Shown one piece after another: positions 42,606-51,870 of a stretch of DNA of 64,000 bases. The notes below the pieces were generated by a model, which worked only from the letters and a program-made list of their open reading frames with translations, searched no databases and was not told the origin of the DNA. The stretch spans positions 434,001 to 498,000 of the forward strand of contig JABACD010000001.1 in NCBI GenBank assembly GCA_014237855.1, written 5' to 3'. The stretch comes from Planctomycetota bacterium (GTDB lineage: Bacteria; Planctomycetota; UBA1135; GCA-002686595). The position numbers and the translations under genes are program-made. Position 1 is the stretch's first letter; every line of letters begins with the position of its first letter.

Positions 42606-45275
42606 TCATCGCTGGCCCTGCTCTAGATCCTTGGTTATCAGCTCCAAGATACGCTTCTCCAGCTCCTTGTTCTCGCTCTCCAGATCTCTCAACAGCTCCT
42701 GGGCAGCTCCCTCTTGGAGCTCTTCACATTGAGCTCGAAGAATCCTGTTCCGGCGGACTTCATCAATGCACCTGGAGAGGTCATCCTCGTGGGCAACCTC
42801 ACGTGACAGAAGGTCACGGCTAGTCTGCAGAAGGCTCAAGAACTCGACCAGATCACCGTCTTGCATCTGCTTGGCCAGCTGAACGGTCTCTTCGATCAGT
42901 TCACTCAGGGAGTCTCCGCGAGCGTGCACGCTCTGTCGCAAGACCTCCGCAAACTGAGCGACGAGTACGGCGCGGCGATATCCCAGAGAGGTACCAACCC
43001 ACGTGGTCGCAGATGAGAAGTAGACTTCAGCAGAGATCTCCGTTGCAGCATCTTCTCGGGAATCACGCTCTGCCCCGGAGGGATCCTTGTAGCGCAATCG
43101 AACCGTCGCCAGCGGGTCTGCGGAATCTGCGTCTGTCAGCTCCAGCTCATAGAGAGCAACGACCTGATGCCCAGCACCAACCTCACCGGCATCCACTTCG
43201 TCATTCCGGAAGTCAGCATCAGCTATCGCTCGATTCTCATAGCCAAGCAGCCTGTAACGCTCAACCTGGAGCGGATCGAACTCCACCTGAATCTTGACGT
43301 CACGAGCGATCGCCTCGAAAGCACCTGTGAAGTTGTCAACCAGAGCCCGGCGCGCTTCAACGGGCGAATCCACGTAGTTGCAAACACCATCGCCCTTGTT
43401 CGCTAGCTGCTCGAGGAAGTTGTCGTTGTGATTGGACATCCCCACACCGATCGTGTTGAGGAAGATTCCCTGGTCACGCTTTTGAGCGACGTCATCATTG
43501 ATTTGCTCCTGATTCGTCTGGCCAATGTTGGCCACGCCATCAGAAAGAAACACAACACGATTGTGTGCCCCAGGAGTGAGACCCTCAGCAGCCACCTCGT
43601 ATCCGAGGCGCAAGCCATTCTCTGCATTCGTCCCGCCTCCAGCTTTCAAGCCATAGATCGCCGCCTCGATCTGCGCCCTGTGTTGAGCACTCGTCATGGG
43701 CAGGGTGATCGTGGCCGTCTTGCTAAAGGCAACAATCGCCACAGAATCACTGGGATAGAGCTGTGAGACAAGCAAGCGAATCGCGTGCTTGACCAGCTGG
43801 AGCCGCCCATCCTTCATGGATCCAGAAGTGTCAACAACAAAGGTCAGCGCAAGCGGCTTGCGCTCTTCCTTATCGACCTCTCGGCCACGAACCCCTACGC
43901 GCATCATCCAACGACGAGAGCTGGGATCCTCGGCATCACCAAACCGACTGAGTGCAAGCTCGGTCTCGATGGCAAAGGTGCCTTCAGAAGGAGGGGCAAC
44001 ATCCGGCTTGAAGTAGTTCACGAACTCCTCCGTACGAATCTGTTCCTTCGAGGGAAGGTTGCCATCATGTAGATAGCGACGCGCAAGGGTGTAGCTGGCC
44101 GTGTCTACATCGACACCAAAGGTCGACTGGCGATCCAGATGGGTCAACTCGAAGGGATTATCTCCCCAGAACCTGAAGAACATGTCTGCGGGGCGTTCAC
44201 CTGTACGCCGTGAACAGCTCTGAAGGATCCGATCCGCCTGCGCCTCGCAGAGCGCGCTGAAGTCTTCTGGACTCAGACCCCTTTGCTTGCCTGCCAGCGA
44301 AAAATCGAGCTCCGCAGTGGAGTCATGGAAGTAAAGCCGAGAGCCTAGAGCGTCAGCTGACTTCTCATTGAGCAGCCCACGTCTGCGTGAATTCGTGGAT
44401 GACGATCCGGCAGGCCCTTCTGAGAAAACCCCTCCCCCATAACCCAGCGCCCCAAGCTTCTTGGAGTCCGGGCCAGGAGAAGATGGTCCTGGAGATGAAG
44501 GCCCTTGAGATGAAGGGCCTTGAGATGAAGGGCCTGTCGTCGGTCCGCCCTCGGCCCCCTTCCGAGAACCGTAGCGTCCTGCGAAGCGACCTTCGGCACT
44601 CTCGCTAGAAGGGGCAGCGATGCTTGTTCCTGCATCACGGCCACCGCCCAGAGATAGATCCACCACCTTATTCCGGACACTCACAGACCCATCAGGTGTG
44701 ACAGCAGCCTTTTCGGTACTAGGAAGGCCGCCAGTGATGACTGCCCCGACACTCGCACCTTCTTGCTGACGAGCGCTCGATTCCCGCTTCCTCTCCAGGC
44801 CTGCTTTGGAGCTAACAGGAGCAAGATCAGCGCTCGACTTTGAGCTGGAATCGACCCGGGCCAACTGCTCTGAATCCGGCAGGCTCGCAGCTGGCTGGCC
44901 TGCCTGATCCTCCATCAACGCTCGACCACCAAGCACCCCTGCGGTCAACGCGAGCAGACCCGCTGCCACTCGCGCTTGAGAACGCAGATACCAGGGTGTG
45001 ATTCTGGGGATCGGCTGTGAGATACGCTCGAGGGTGGAAAGAGCCTCTAGCGGCAATGTCTCGTCAACTTGCGAGCTCTGCATGACCAGACCAATCGTCG
45101 CCTCCAGTCGCTGCTTTAGTGCACGTAGCTCTGCCGAGTCAGCGAGCTCTGATTCCATCGCGCGCTTCTCATCAGCACTCACCTCACCCAACAGGTAGGC
45201 GCACAGTCGCTCATGGGTAGAGCTGTCATCCGACGACTTGTCTAGTCTGGAGTCTTCGTTATTCATGTTCTTCAT
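42606..45275 (-). CDS. Anti-sigma-like membrane protein with von Willebrand A domain
   Basis: The 889-residue protein starts with about 65 residues resembling anti-sigma N-termini (HERLCAYLLGEVSADEKRAMES from residue 21); only the H-x3-C half of a zinc motif is present. A membrane segment follows at 102-119. A low-complexity region at 130-300 contains GPSSQ/GPSSP repeats. A YfbK-type N-terminal region (FFRFWGDNPFELTHL) precedes the VWA domain, whose MIDAS motif DTSGS is at 482-486. The C-terminal 90 residues form a charged coiled coil. The gene follows the ECF sigma gene by nine bases, so it probably holds that factor at the membrane. Confidence 0.82.
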   Translation of the reverse strand: MKNMNNEDSRLDKSSDDSSTHERLCAYLLGEVSADEKRAMESELADSAELRALKQRLEATIGLVMQSSQVDETLPLEALSTLERISQPIPRITPWYLRSQARVAAGLLALTAGVLGGRALMEDQAGQPAASLPDSEQLARVDSSSKSSADLAPVSSKAGLERKRESSARQQEGASVGAVITGGLPSTEKAAVTPDGSVSVRNKVVDLSLGGGRDAGTSIAAPSSESAEGRFAGRYGSRKGAEGGPTTGPSSQGPSSQGPSSPGPSSPGPDSKKLGALGYGGGVFSEGPAGSSSTNSRRRGLLNEKSADALGSRLYFHDSTAELDFSLAGKQRGLSPEDFSALCEAQADRILQSCSRRTGERPADMFFRFWGDNPFELTHLDRQSTFGVDVDTASYTLARRYLHDGNLPSKEQIRTEEFVNYFKPDVAPPSEGTFAIETELALSRFGDAEDPSSRRWMMRVGVRGREVDKEERKPLALTFVVDTSGSMKDGRLQLVKHAIRLLVSQLYPSDSVAIVAFSKTATITLPMTSAQHRAQIEAAIYGLKAGGGTNAENGLRLGYEVAAEGLTPGAHNRVVFLSDGVANIGQTNQEQINDDVAQKRDQGIFLNTIGVGMSNHNDNFLEQLANKGDGVCNYVDSPVEARRALVDNFTGAFEAIARDVKIQVEFDPLQVERYRLLGYENRAIADADFRNDEVDAGEVGAGHQVVALYELELTDADSADPLATVRLRYKDPSGAERDSREDAATEISAEVYFSSATTWVGTSLGYRRAVLVAQFAEVLRQSVHARGDSLSELIEETVQLAKQMQDGDLVEFLSLLQTSRDLLSREVAHEDDLSRCIDEVRRNRILRAQCEELQEGAAQELLRDLESENKELEKRILELITKDLEQGQR
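44466..44534. repeat. 15-base tandem repeat inside the VWA gene
   Basis: About four and a half copies of a 15-base unit encode GPSSQ/GPSSP at residues 248-269 of the VWA protein. Copies at the DNA level are nearly identical, so the array may vary in length between strains. It is a repeat in a disordered linker, not a CRISPR. Confidence 0.75.
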
Positions 45276-45284
45276 ATCAGGCCC

Positions 45285-45905
45285 TCAGGCAGTCCCCATT
45301 CCACTTCCAGCATTACTCAACCCCGTCTCCGCTTGCATGATTGGCTCTAGCCTTCGACTGAGGCCCTTGAGGCCCTCGCTGATCAGCCATCCAACAGTTC
45401 CAATCTTTCGGCCCGTCACCTCAGCGATCTCGCGATAACTGCGATTGGCAAGAAGTCTCAACACGAGCACTTCTCGCTGATCGACTGGAAGCTCCTCCAA
45501 GGCAGCCTCCACCAACGCCGCCGTATCTTGGGCGTCGACTTCAATCTGCCCACCTGGTGTTGCTTCGTGAGGTGCCACTTCCTGCTCCCTGTGTTTTCGA
45601 CGCTGTTCAGACCTGATGATGTCCATACAAGCATTCCTCGTAACGGTGTGTAGCCAGGCCGCGAGCTGTCGATTACCGCCTCCATCGTCAGGCTCTCCAT
45701 CCCCAAAGCGCAATTCGAGTGGCGGGTCATTGGCCAGCTTGAGGAAGACCTCCTGCACCACATCCTCATAGCCACTCCCGGGACCCAAGAGGCCCCTCGC
45801 ATGACGTAAGAGAGGGCCCTGGTATCGGTGAACCAGCTCCGAGAATGCTGTTCCATCTCCCTCCCGCCAGGAGGAGAGAAGCTCACTATCAGTTAGTTCA
45901 GTCAT
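45285..45905 (-). CDS. ECF-type RNA polymerase sigma factor
   Basis: The 206-residue protein has sigma region 2 (FSELVHRYQGPLLRHARGLLGPGSGYEDVVQEVFLKLA) near residues 20-55 and region 4 (LPVDQREVLVLRLLANRSYREIAEVTGRKIGTVGWLISEGLKGL) near 140-185, with no region 1 or 3. This is the two-domain ECF plan. It is followed directly by the anti-sigma/VWA gene, which is the likely partner. The upstream 350 bases hold no gene; an autoregulated promoter is expected there, but I could not identify it. Confidence 0.9.
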   Translation of the reverse strand: MTELTDSELLSSWREGDGTAFSELVHRYQGPLLRHARGLLGPGSGYEDVVQEVFLKLANDPPLELRFGDGEPDDGGGNRQLAAWLHTVTRNACMDIIRSEQRRKHREQEVAPHEATPGGQIEVDAQDTAALVEAALEELPVDQREVLVLRLLANRSYREIAEVTGRKIGTVGWLISEGLKGLSRRLEPIMQAETGLSNAGSGMGTA

Positions 45906-46258
45906 GGTCGGTCAGTTGCAGCCTGCACCAGGTAGACGGCGGGCCTGGGGAGGGTCTTGGGAACTTGTTCAGAATTCGAGCGCTCCAGCTCTGTGGACTC
46001 CCCGCCCAGAGGCTTCTGGGCTACACACTTGCTGTCTGAGGGCCGTTTTCATGCTCAAGATTGGCCCTCAACAGGCCAACCAACCCCTCCGAGACCAGGG
46101 TCGAGTCACGATTCGAGCCGGGCCCCCCCTAAGCCAGGCGACAAGGACCCGACTCTACGAGTCTGGGCCGTGATCCCCAAAGCTGGAACTAGCTGGACCC
46201 CCGCCCGAGTCAATCCTCGAGCGGGGGTCCAGGTGAATGATCGCCGAGGGCCGAGGAC
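45906..46258. other. Region upstream of the sigma factor gene
   Basis: This 353-base interval contains the terminator of the SPFH gene (46194-46231) and no gene. Open frames here are short and lack ribosome binding sites. I see no convincing ECF-type promoter (GGAAC/CGTC at 16-17 bases), although a CGTC lies near the sigma gene start. Confidence 0.5.
46194..46231 (-). terminator. Hairpin terminator of the SPFH genes
   Basis: Arms 46194-46209 and 46216-46231 pair over 15 of 16 bases with a six-base loop, about 30 bases after the stop at 46259. Confidence 0.7.
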
Positions 46259-47341
46259 TCAGTCCTCACCCACGAGCAGATCCACCAGCTTGTCGATTTC
46301 GATTACCGAAGGGACATTGGGGTCATTGGAATTGAGCGTCACACTCTCAAAACTGAGGTTCTCAGCCGCATCACGAGCCTGAAGAATGCGGCCACCAAGA
46401 GAGTCGAGAGCTTCATTGCGCAACTCATCTCGCAGGGCCTGGGCCATGTCCAGGGCCAACTGACCCTCCGCTACCAGCTCCTCGTACTCAGCATCAGCCT
46501 GTGGCCGTATCTGATTGTCGTAGATATCTGCTTGAGCGATGACTGTCGCCACCTCCACATTGTTGCTGGAGGACGCATCCTGGAGCCTCTTATCCCACTC
46601 TGCACGCGACTCTTTCTCCTTGGCCTCGGTCTCCTTCTCGATCTTTCCGGTGATCTTGAGAGCATCCTCAACCTTTCGCTGACTCTTGGCAAGCTCAGTC
46701 AGCTGCTGGGTCAACTGCTTGTTTTGGAGTTCTTCCTCGTAGGTCTTCGGGAAGCGTACCGCGCGGATCAAGATCTCCTCAGGCTTGACAAAGAGCTTCG
46801 CCACCTCGGTCTCGAGCTTCGGCATGATCTGCGAGATCAGTTGAAGGCGCTCCTCCGTGTTGTAGAAGCTCTCCGTATTGAGATTAGCCAGTTCGTCTCG
46901 CAGCTTGCCCTTGACTGTCTCGGCGACACGCTGCTTGTAGTCAGCCTTGAGCCCCTTGGCGACAAGCTTCCAGGCCTCGTTCTCGATAATCCGATAGGTA
47001 ACCGTGACATCAACGCTGACCTGGTTGTTGTCACTCGTCCGGATTGCGAGGGGTAGCTCTTCCTGGGCGTTCCCATAACGCTTTGACCGCCCGCTCTGTG
47101 CTGCCAGTTCCGTGAAGGTCAGGAAGTGAGTGCGTCGATCGAGGCGGTGCCACTTGTGAACGCCACTCACGCCCCAGTGAAAACCAGGCTCATGGTCCTG
47201 TTCGACATACCCCCCCGATCCCCACATGTACTGCTTGACGCCGATCTCACCGGGTTCAATCCGTTCGAAGATCGTCGACATGACGAACATCCCGAGTCCC
47301 AGGAGGGCGATGAGCCCTACTATTACCTTGAGTACCTTCAT
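46259..47341 (-). CDS. SPFH/band-7 membrane protein B
   Basis: The 360-residue protein has one N-terminal membrane segment (VIVGLIALLGLGMFVMSTIF), then the SPFH beta domain (ERIEPGEIGVKQYMWG) and a prohibitin-like region with TSDNNQVSVDVTVTYRI. A long charged coiled coil covers about residues 210-310. This plan is shared by HflC, stomatins and prohibitins. It is coupled to the other SPFH gene with three bases between them, so they may form a ring together. No protease gene is next to them. Confidence 0.85.
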   Translation of the reverse strand: MKVLKVIVGLIALLGLGMFVMSTIFERIEPGEIGVKQYMWGSGGYVEQDHEPGFHWGVSGVHKWHRLDRRTHFLTFTELAAQSGRSKRYGNAQEELPLAIRTSDNNQVSVDVTVTYRIIENEAWKLVAKGLKADYKQRVAETVKGKLRDELANLNTESFYNTEERLQLISQIMPKLETEVAKLFVKPEEILIRAVRFPKTYEEELQNKQLTQQLTELAKSQRKVEDALKITGKIEKETEAKEKESRAEWDKRLQDASSSNNVEVATVIAQADIYDNQIRPQADAEYEELVAEGQLALDMAQALRDELRNEALDSLGGRILQARDAAENLSFESVTLNSNDPNVPSVIEIDKLVDLLVGED

Positions 47342-47344
47342 GGC

Positions 47345-48538
47345 TTACTCCTCCTCCTGCTTCTGGGTGCTTGATCGCTGGGCTGTCCTCGAACCTTCGT
47401 CGTGCTCCAGTCGCTTCGGAGCTGGGTCCCGGCTGTAGGGAACCAGGGTGAAGTTGATGGTCTGGAGCTTCTTGATGAGGGCTTCCCGCACCACAACACG
47501 GCCCTTCTTCTCGAGCGCGTCCGTACGTGCACGGATGCCTTCGGCCTCTTTCGTGTACTTGGCCACGAGACCCCGGGCTTCTGCAGTATGCCGATCCTTC
47601 GACTGCTGACCCTCGGCCTCCCTGGTCACCTTGTAGGCATCAGCACCCTTCGTGATCTTGATCGCCTGCTGTTGGGCTTGGAGTAGCTGCTTCGTGAGCT
47701 CTCCCTGAAGCTCTTGCCACTCGATCTCCTTTTCCTTCGCAACAAGTGCGAGTTGCTGCTCCCGCTTTTGCAAGAGCTGCTCTTCTTTGACCTTGAGGTG
47801 TGCCACCTGCTGGTCGGCAACTTTCTTCTCCTCGATCGCTGCCTCGTAGTCCTTGTCGAAGCGTGGCTTGGGAGTGATCAGTCGCTCGACCTGGATGCCA
47901 TGCGTTCGCAGTATCTGGTTCATGCGCTCTGTACTGCGCACTCCGGCCGCTTCATAGCTAGCTGGATTTGCAACTTCAACAGCAGAGATCCTTCCGAACT
48001 CATCTCTCAAGATCGAGCGGGCGTGGGCACGCATCCAGTCGCGCTTGAAGCCCTCCCCCGGACCGGAGTCGTCAATGATCTCTGCGGCGAAGGAAGGGAT
48101 GAGCGTGTATTGAATCTCCAGGGACTCGAACCAGAAATTCGACCCATCGCTGGCGCGAACCGTCAGGAAGGGTGCGTGATTGTCTCCCTCTGAGACTCGG
48201 CCCTCCATCAAGTACTTCTGTGGAGTGCGATCCAAGGGAAAGATCTCCTGGACGAATGGGATATAGAGCTTGAAGCCAGGCCTATCGATTACTTCCCGCT
48301 CTCCCGTTGCGTAGTTCATTTTCACGGCAACCTGGTCATCTGCGATATTCACAACGCCGAGATTGCCAGAGGCCGCCAAGACAGCAATCGTCAGGAATGC
48401 GACGGCCACCGAGCCGCCAGTGAGAAGGATGTTCTTCAGACGGATATCCTTGGGGGACTTGCCCCGAAAGTGCTGGCGCGGGCCATTCCCCTCGGGCTCT
48501 TCCGGAGGTGTGACATCATCCATGTTTATGGTCTTCAT
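47345..48538 (-). CDS. SPFH/band-7 membrane protein A
   Basis: The 397-residue protein has a cytoplasmic N-terminus rich in Pro and Glu, a membrane segment near residues 36-58 and an SPFH domain (GVVNIADDQVAVKMNYATGE, later LTVRASDGSNFWFESLEIQY). A coiled coil of about 130 residues starts near 235, rich in Gln, Lys and Glu. It is the first gene of the pair and resembles HflK in position, but I cannot assign it as HflK with confidence. Confidence 0.83.
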   Translation of the reverse strand: MKTINMDDVTPPEEPEGNGPRQHFRGKSPKDIRLKNILLTGGSVAVAFLTIAVLAASGNLGVVNIADDQVAVKMNYATGEREVIDRPGFKLYIPFVQEIFPLDRTPQKYLMEGRVSEGDNHAPFLTVRASDGSNFWFESLEIQYTLIPSFAAEIIDDSGPGEGFKRDWMRAHARSILRDEFGRISAVEVANPASYEAAGVRSTERMNQILRTHGIQVERLITPKPRFDKDYEAAIEEKKVADQQVAHLKVKEEQLLQKREQQLALVAKEKEIEWQELQGELTKQLLQAQQQAIKITKGADAYKVTREAEGQQSKDRHTAEARGLVAKYTKEAEGIRARTDALEKKGRVVVREALIKKLQTINFTLVPYSRDPAPKRLEHDEGSRTAQRSSTQKQEEE

Positions 48539-48725
48539 TTTCTGTCCAGGGAATTGGAGACGAGAGTGACCACCTACGGGCCAGGCCGGCGCTATTCACT
48601 CACTTGCATGCAAAGTCAGTTGCATCGATTTGGAGAGACGGGGATCCTTTAGCGCCTGGATATTGTGGAGTGAAGCACCCGATTCTCTTCACCCAATCCC
48701 CAGCCTCCAACACGAAGACCATAAA

Positions 48726-49772
48726 GTGCCCAAGAACCCCCCTCAATTCGACCCGGATGCACCCGCATCACCCGGAGCTGGGATCTTTGGCCTGGAGCTA
48801 GCGCCCGAAGAGTGCCAGGTCCGAATCCTCGGAGTTCCATTCGACGCCACCAGTTCATACCGCCAGGGCTCCGCCGGAGGGCCCTCAGCAATCCTCAGGG
48901 CAAGCCACCAGGTCGACCTCTTCGATGTACTACAAGCAGACTGGGCTGGAGGTGACGGCCAGCCCTGGAAGGCCGGTATCCACATGGAGGTGGATCGCGA
49001 CATCGAGGAATGGAACATGGAAGCACGCAGGCTAGCCTCCTTTACTCACGAGCTAGGGATCCGCAAGGAAGATCAAGGCAATCGCATCCGCGTCGATGAG
49101 CTTGGAGAGATGGTCAATCAGCGGACTCGTGGCTGGACGCTCGAAACGCTCGGATCTGGCGCACTGCCCGTCGTGGTCGGTGGTGACCATGCAGCCCCAT
49201 TCGGTGCAATCACGGCTGCCGCTCACTCCCACCGCAGCCTCGGCATCCTGCACATCGATGCTCACGCCGACTTGAGGCCGGCCTATCAGGGGTTCACCTG
49301 GTCCCATGCCTCGATCTTCCACAACGTGCTCGAGGCAGCTCCATCCGTGGAGCGGCTGGTCTCAGTTGGCCTCAGGGATCTGGGTGAAGGGGAATTCAAG
49401 ACCATCGAGAGGTCCGGGGGTCGAATCCGGGCGGTCTACGATCACCAACGTGCCAGAACGGCGAACCTGGAGCTGGCGATAGCAGAGGTGGGACACCTGC
49501 CGGACCAGGTCTGGTTGAGCATCGATATCGACGGCCTCGACCCCGCCCTCTGCCCAAACACCGGAACACCCGTTCCAGGCGGCCTTGGCTGGAACGAGAC
49601 AATGGACTGGCTGGGAGCCCTGGCAAGTTCTGGTAAGCGGGTCGTTGGCCTCGATCTCTGCGAGGTCAATCCGGGCAAGACCAGTCCCGAGAGCGAGGAC
49701 AGCTGGGATGCCATTGTTGGCGCCAGGCTGCTCTACAAGATGATCGGGGCTGCCCTCGCGTCGAGAGCCTGA
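48726..49772 (+). CDS. Agmatinase-like ureohydrolase
   Basis: This dinuclear manganese enzyme family hydrolyses agmatine, arginine or guanidino acids to urea and an amine. GTG 48726 gives 348 residues; a TTG at 48630 would add 32 residues unlike the family. Metal ligands are visible: His155 in VVVGGDHAAPFGA, Asp178, His180 and Asp182 in HIDAHADLRPAYQG, and Asp267 and Asp269 in WLSIDIDGLDPALCP. TGTPVPGG follows. Substrate cannot be told, and no polyamine genes are near. Confidence 0.9.
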   Translation: MPKNPPQFDPDAPASPGAGIFGLELAPEECQVRILGVPFDATSSYRQGSAGGPSAILRASHQVDLFDVLQADWAGGDGQPWKAGIHMEVDRDIEEWNMEARRLASFTHELGIRKEDQGNRIRVDELGEMVNQRTRGWTLETLGSGALPVVVGGDHAAPFGAITAAAHSHRSLGILHIDAHADLRPAYQGFTWSHASIFHNVLEAAPSVERLVSVGLRDLGEGEFKTIERSGGRIRAVYDHQRARTANLELAIAEVGHLPDQVWLSIDIDGLDPALCPNTGTPVPGGLGWNETMDWLGALASSGKRVVGLDLCEVNPGKTSPESEDSWDAIVGARLLYKMIGAALASRA

Positions 49773-49880
49773 CCAAGAAAGCCGCCCTGGTAGCCAGAAC
49801 AGGCTCCCCTGAAATCCGGTGAACCCAATTACCAATAAGGGAAGCGCACTGGACTTGAGAGCCATGACCCCTCACTCAAG

Positions 49881-50303
49881 ATGACCGACACCAACGACTC
49901 AGCCTCCGAATTCGCAGACCGCCCCTGGATGGATGGGGCCGAAGCCCCCGATGTCGCCATCAGCCCAGCTCGTGGTTGGCTGCTCGCCACCCACGCGACC
50001 CCCGCTCTCGTGGGGCTCCTCTTCCCCTATGGCACCTCCATCATTCCTCCGCTACTCATATGGCAGCTGAAGGCCAAGCAGGGGGAGGATCAACAGATGG
50101 CGGAGCACTCCGTCGAGGCACTGAATTTTCAGATCAACCTTGCTCTGGTATGCCTGGCCCTCTCGATCACCCTTATCGGGCTCGTCCTCGTCCCCGTGGT
50201 CCTGATCGCCGGACTGGTCTTCTCAACGATCGCCACCATCAAGGCCAGCCAGGGACAGCGCTACCACTACCCCTGGATTCACCGGTTCGTGAGCACCGAT
50301 TGA
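49881..50303 (+). CDS. DUF4870 membrane protein
   Basis: The 140-residue protein has three hydrophobic segments and matches DUF4870: a hydrophobic N-terminus with LIWQLKAKQGED, the middle HSVEALNFQINLALV, and the end YHYPWIHRFV. The family is a small membrane protein of unknown function. It is followed by a long hairpin and faces the secreted paralogue gene. Confidence 0.85.
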   Translation: MTDTNDSASEFADRPWMDGAEAPDVAISPARGWLLATHATPALVGLLFPYGTSIIPPLLIWQLKAKQGEDQQMAEHSVEALNFQINLALVCLALSITLIGLVLVPVVLIAGLVFSTIATIKASQGQRYHYPWIHRFVSTD

Positions 50304-50357
50304 CCCTGGAGCCACCATCCAGATGCGGCCTTCCAGGTCGAATGGTCCGGATCAAAT

Positions 50358-50392
50358 CTGAGCAGCGCTGTCTGATCGACAGCGCTGCTCAG
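50358..50392. terminator. Perfect 15-bp hairpin, bidirectional terminator
   Basis: Arms 50358-50372 and 50378-50392 are exact reverse complements with a five-base loop. It lies between the stops of the rightward DUF4870 gene and the leftward secreted protein gene. Confidence 0.75.
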
Positions 50393-50437
50393 GTTCTGGG
50401 CCTTGCGGATGAACCGGCAGGCAAGGCTCTGACGGAT

Positions 50438-51571
50438 CTAGTTTGACCAGTCCGTCATGACTGCATTCGAGAAGTTGAATTCAGCTCCCCCACCCGGGTT
50501 TGCGTTCGGGTTACCCGGATCTCGATACCAGTACTGATAGTAGGTGGTCGACCCGACGCCCTGAGCAGTTGCTCCATAGGACATTCCCTGGAAAGAGGCC
50601 TGGGTGGCCGCCCCAGTTCCATCAGTGAAGAACACGAACCCACGCAATTGCGGGTTGACGCAGAACAAGCCAGCGGAGTCCGGAACCGTCGGGTTGCCGT
50701 TGGGGAAGCCGATCGCTGCGGCGCCGGAAATGATGATTCCGGGCTTGTTGAAGCCTCCATCGGTGATCTCAAAGCCGTAGGTATCGTTCGAGAGTTCCGC
50801 ACTACCCGTTGCTGCAAGCAGCGCACCGAAACCGTTCGGGTTTGAGTTCGGGCATCCTTGGCCGGCGGCACCAACCACAGCCCCCGGACAGACCCCTGTG
50901 TCCCCGAAGCAGTAGGCGGTCCCGGTGTTGTTACCACCATTCGGAACGACTTGGAACCCGTTGATTGTCCCAAAGGTACCTGTAGGAGTCGCCTCGACGT
51001 TGATCGAGATGGTGCCTCCGGTGACATCGACATTGTGGAGTGCATAGGTCACGCCCTGCACATGCATACCCGTCCAAGCACCGCAGACAACTTGTTGAGG
51101 GTCTGCGGAGCCAACGACATCAACCTGAGAGCAAAAGCCTGTTCGATTATCCGCGGCCCACGCATAGGTGTAGACGTCATAATTACCGTTGGCGAGACCC
51201 GAAAACGTGGTCGTGGAGATGTTTCCCGGACCGCCAAGATCAAGGTAGTCATCGAGCAAGTTCTGATCGTCTCCGCTCGTTCCCGTGTTATCAAACTGGA
51301 AGCCACCCAAGCTACCTATCTCGCTGATCATCACCGAGGTTGCGGTGCCCGATGAGTCGATGAGAGTTTGGCCTGCAGTCCCAGACGCAGCTGCATTCCA
51401 AGACCCCACCTGGCCAGACGCTGCGCCGTAGGCATTACTCGGGATCGGGAAGGTCGTGTTCTGACCGAAGTCGACATTGAATCCTTGCGCACTTGCAACC
51501 CCGCCCGCCAGCAACATGGAGCCGGCCGCGGCTAAGGCAAATCTACGGGGACCTTGGATCAAAAGGTTCAT
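50438..51571 (-). CDS. Secreted protein with YCFGDG C-terminal module, no P domain
   Basis: The 377-residue protein has a signal peptide (LAAAGSMLLAGGVASA) and a mature N-terminal half unlike the P domain of copies 1-3. It contains NISTTTFSGLANGNYDVYTYAW and resembles a jelly-roll/PEP-associated domain. The last 155 residues carry the shared module, from NTGTAYCFGDTGVCPGAVV to YQYWYRDPGNPNANPGGGAEF. The module here is longer than in the other copies. It shows that the module is a mobile C-terminal tag on different secreted domains. Confidence 0.75.
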   Translation of the reverse strand: MNLLIQGPRRFALAAAGSMLLAGGVASAQGFNVDFGQNTTFPIPSNAYGAASGQVGSWNAAASGTAGQTLIDSSGTATSVMISEIGSLGGFQFDNTGTSGDDQNLLDDYLDLGGPGNISTTTFSGLANGNYDVYTYAWAADNRTGFCSQVDVVGSADPQQVVCGAWTGMHVQGVTYALHNVDVTGGTISINVEATPTGTFGTINGFQVVPNGGNNTGTAYCFGDTGVCPGAVVGAAGQGCPNSNPNGFGALLAATGSAELSNDTYGFEITDGGFNKPGIIISGAAAIGFPNGNPTVPDSAGLFCVNPQLRGFVFFTDGTGAATQASFQGMSYGATAQGVGSTTYYQYWYRDPGNPNANPGGGAEFNFSNAVMTDWSN

Positions 51572-51870
51572 GACTCTTATCTACTGCTTGGTTTTTGGAA
51601 AAGAATGACGGCAGACGTTGCTGGGCTACCAACAAGACCACTCGGGACCACAGTCAAACCTAGCGAAAGGCGATCAGGGCGCCAGAACGGATTGGGGTAA
51701 GCCCAACCAAGCCCCGTACAGGTGTTCAGAGGTGGGGCCAATTCTCAGAATCTACCTCGGCCCCCAAGCACCGAGTTGTTTGAAGAGCAAATTCTGGAGT
51801 CGTCTTTGCTCCTCGGTCTCCTCCTGTAGCCAGAGATTGAGCAGCGAACGCCTGCCAAGTTGTGGGCCAC

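Noticed and set aside
44466..44534. Repeat array considered as a CRISPR
   Set aside because: The unit is 15 bases, contiguous without spacers, and encodes a GPSSQ linker.
45906..46010. ECF-type promoter upstream of the sigma gene
   Set aside because: A GAAC and a CGTC are present, but they are 28 bases apart, too far for an ECF promoter.
49383..49440. tRNA-like GGTCGAATCC stretch
   Set aside because: It lies within the ureohydrolase coding frame and no cloverleaf could be drawn around it.
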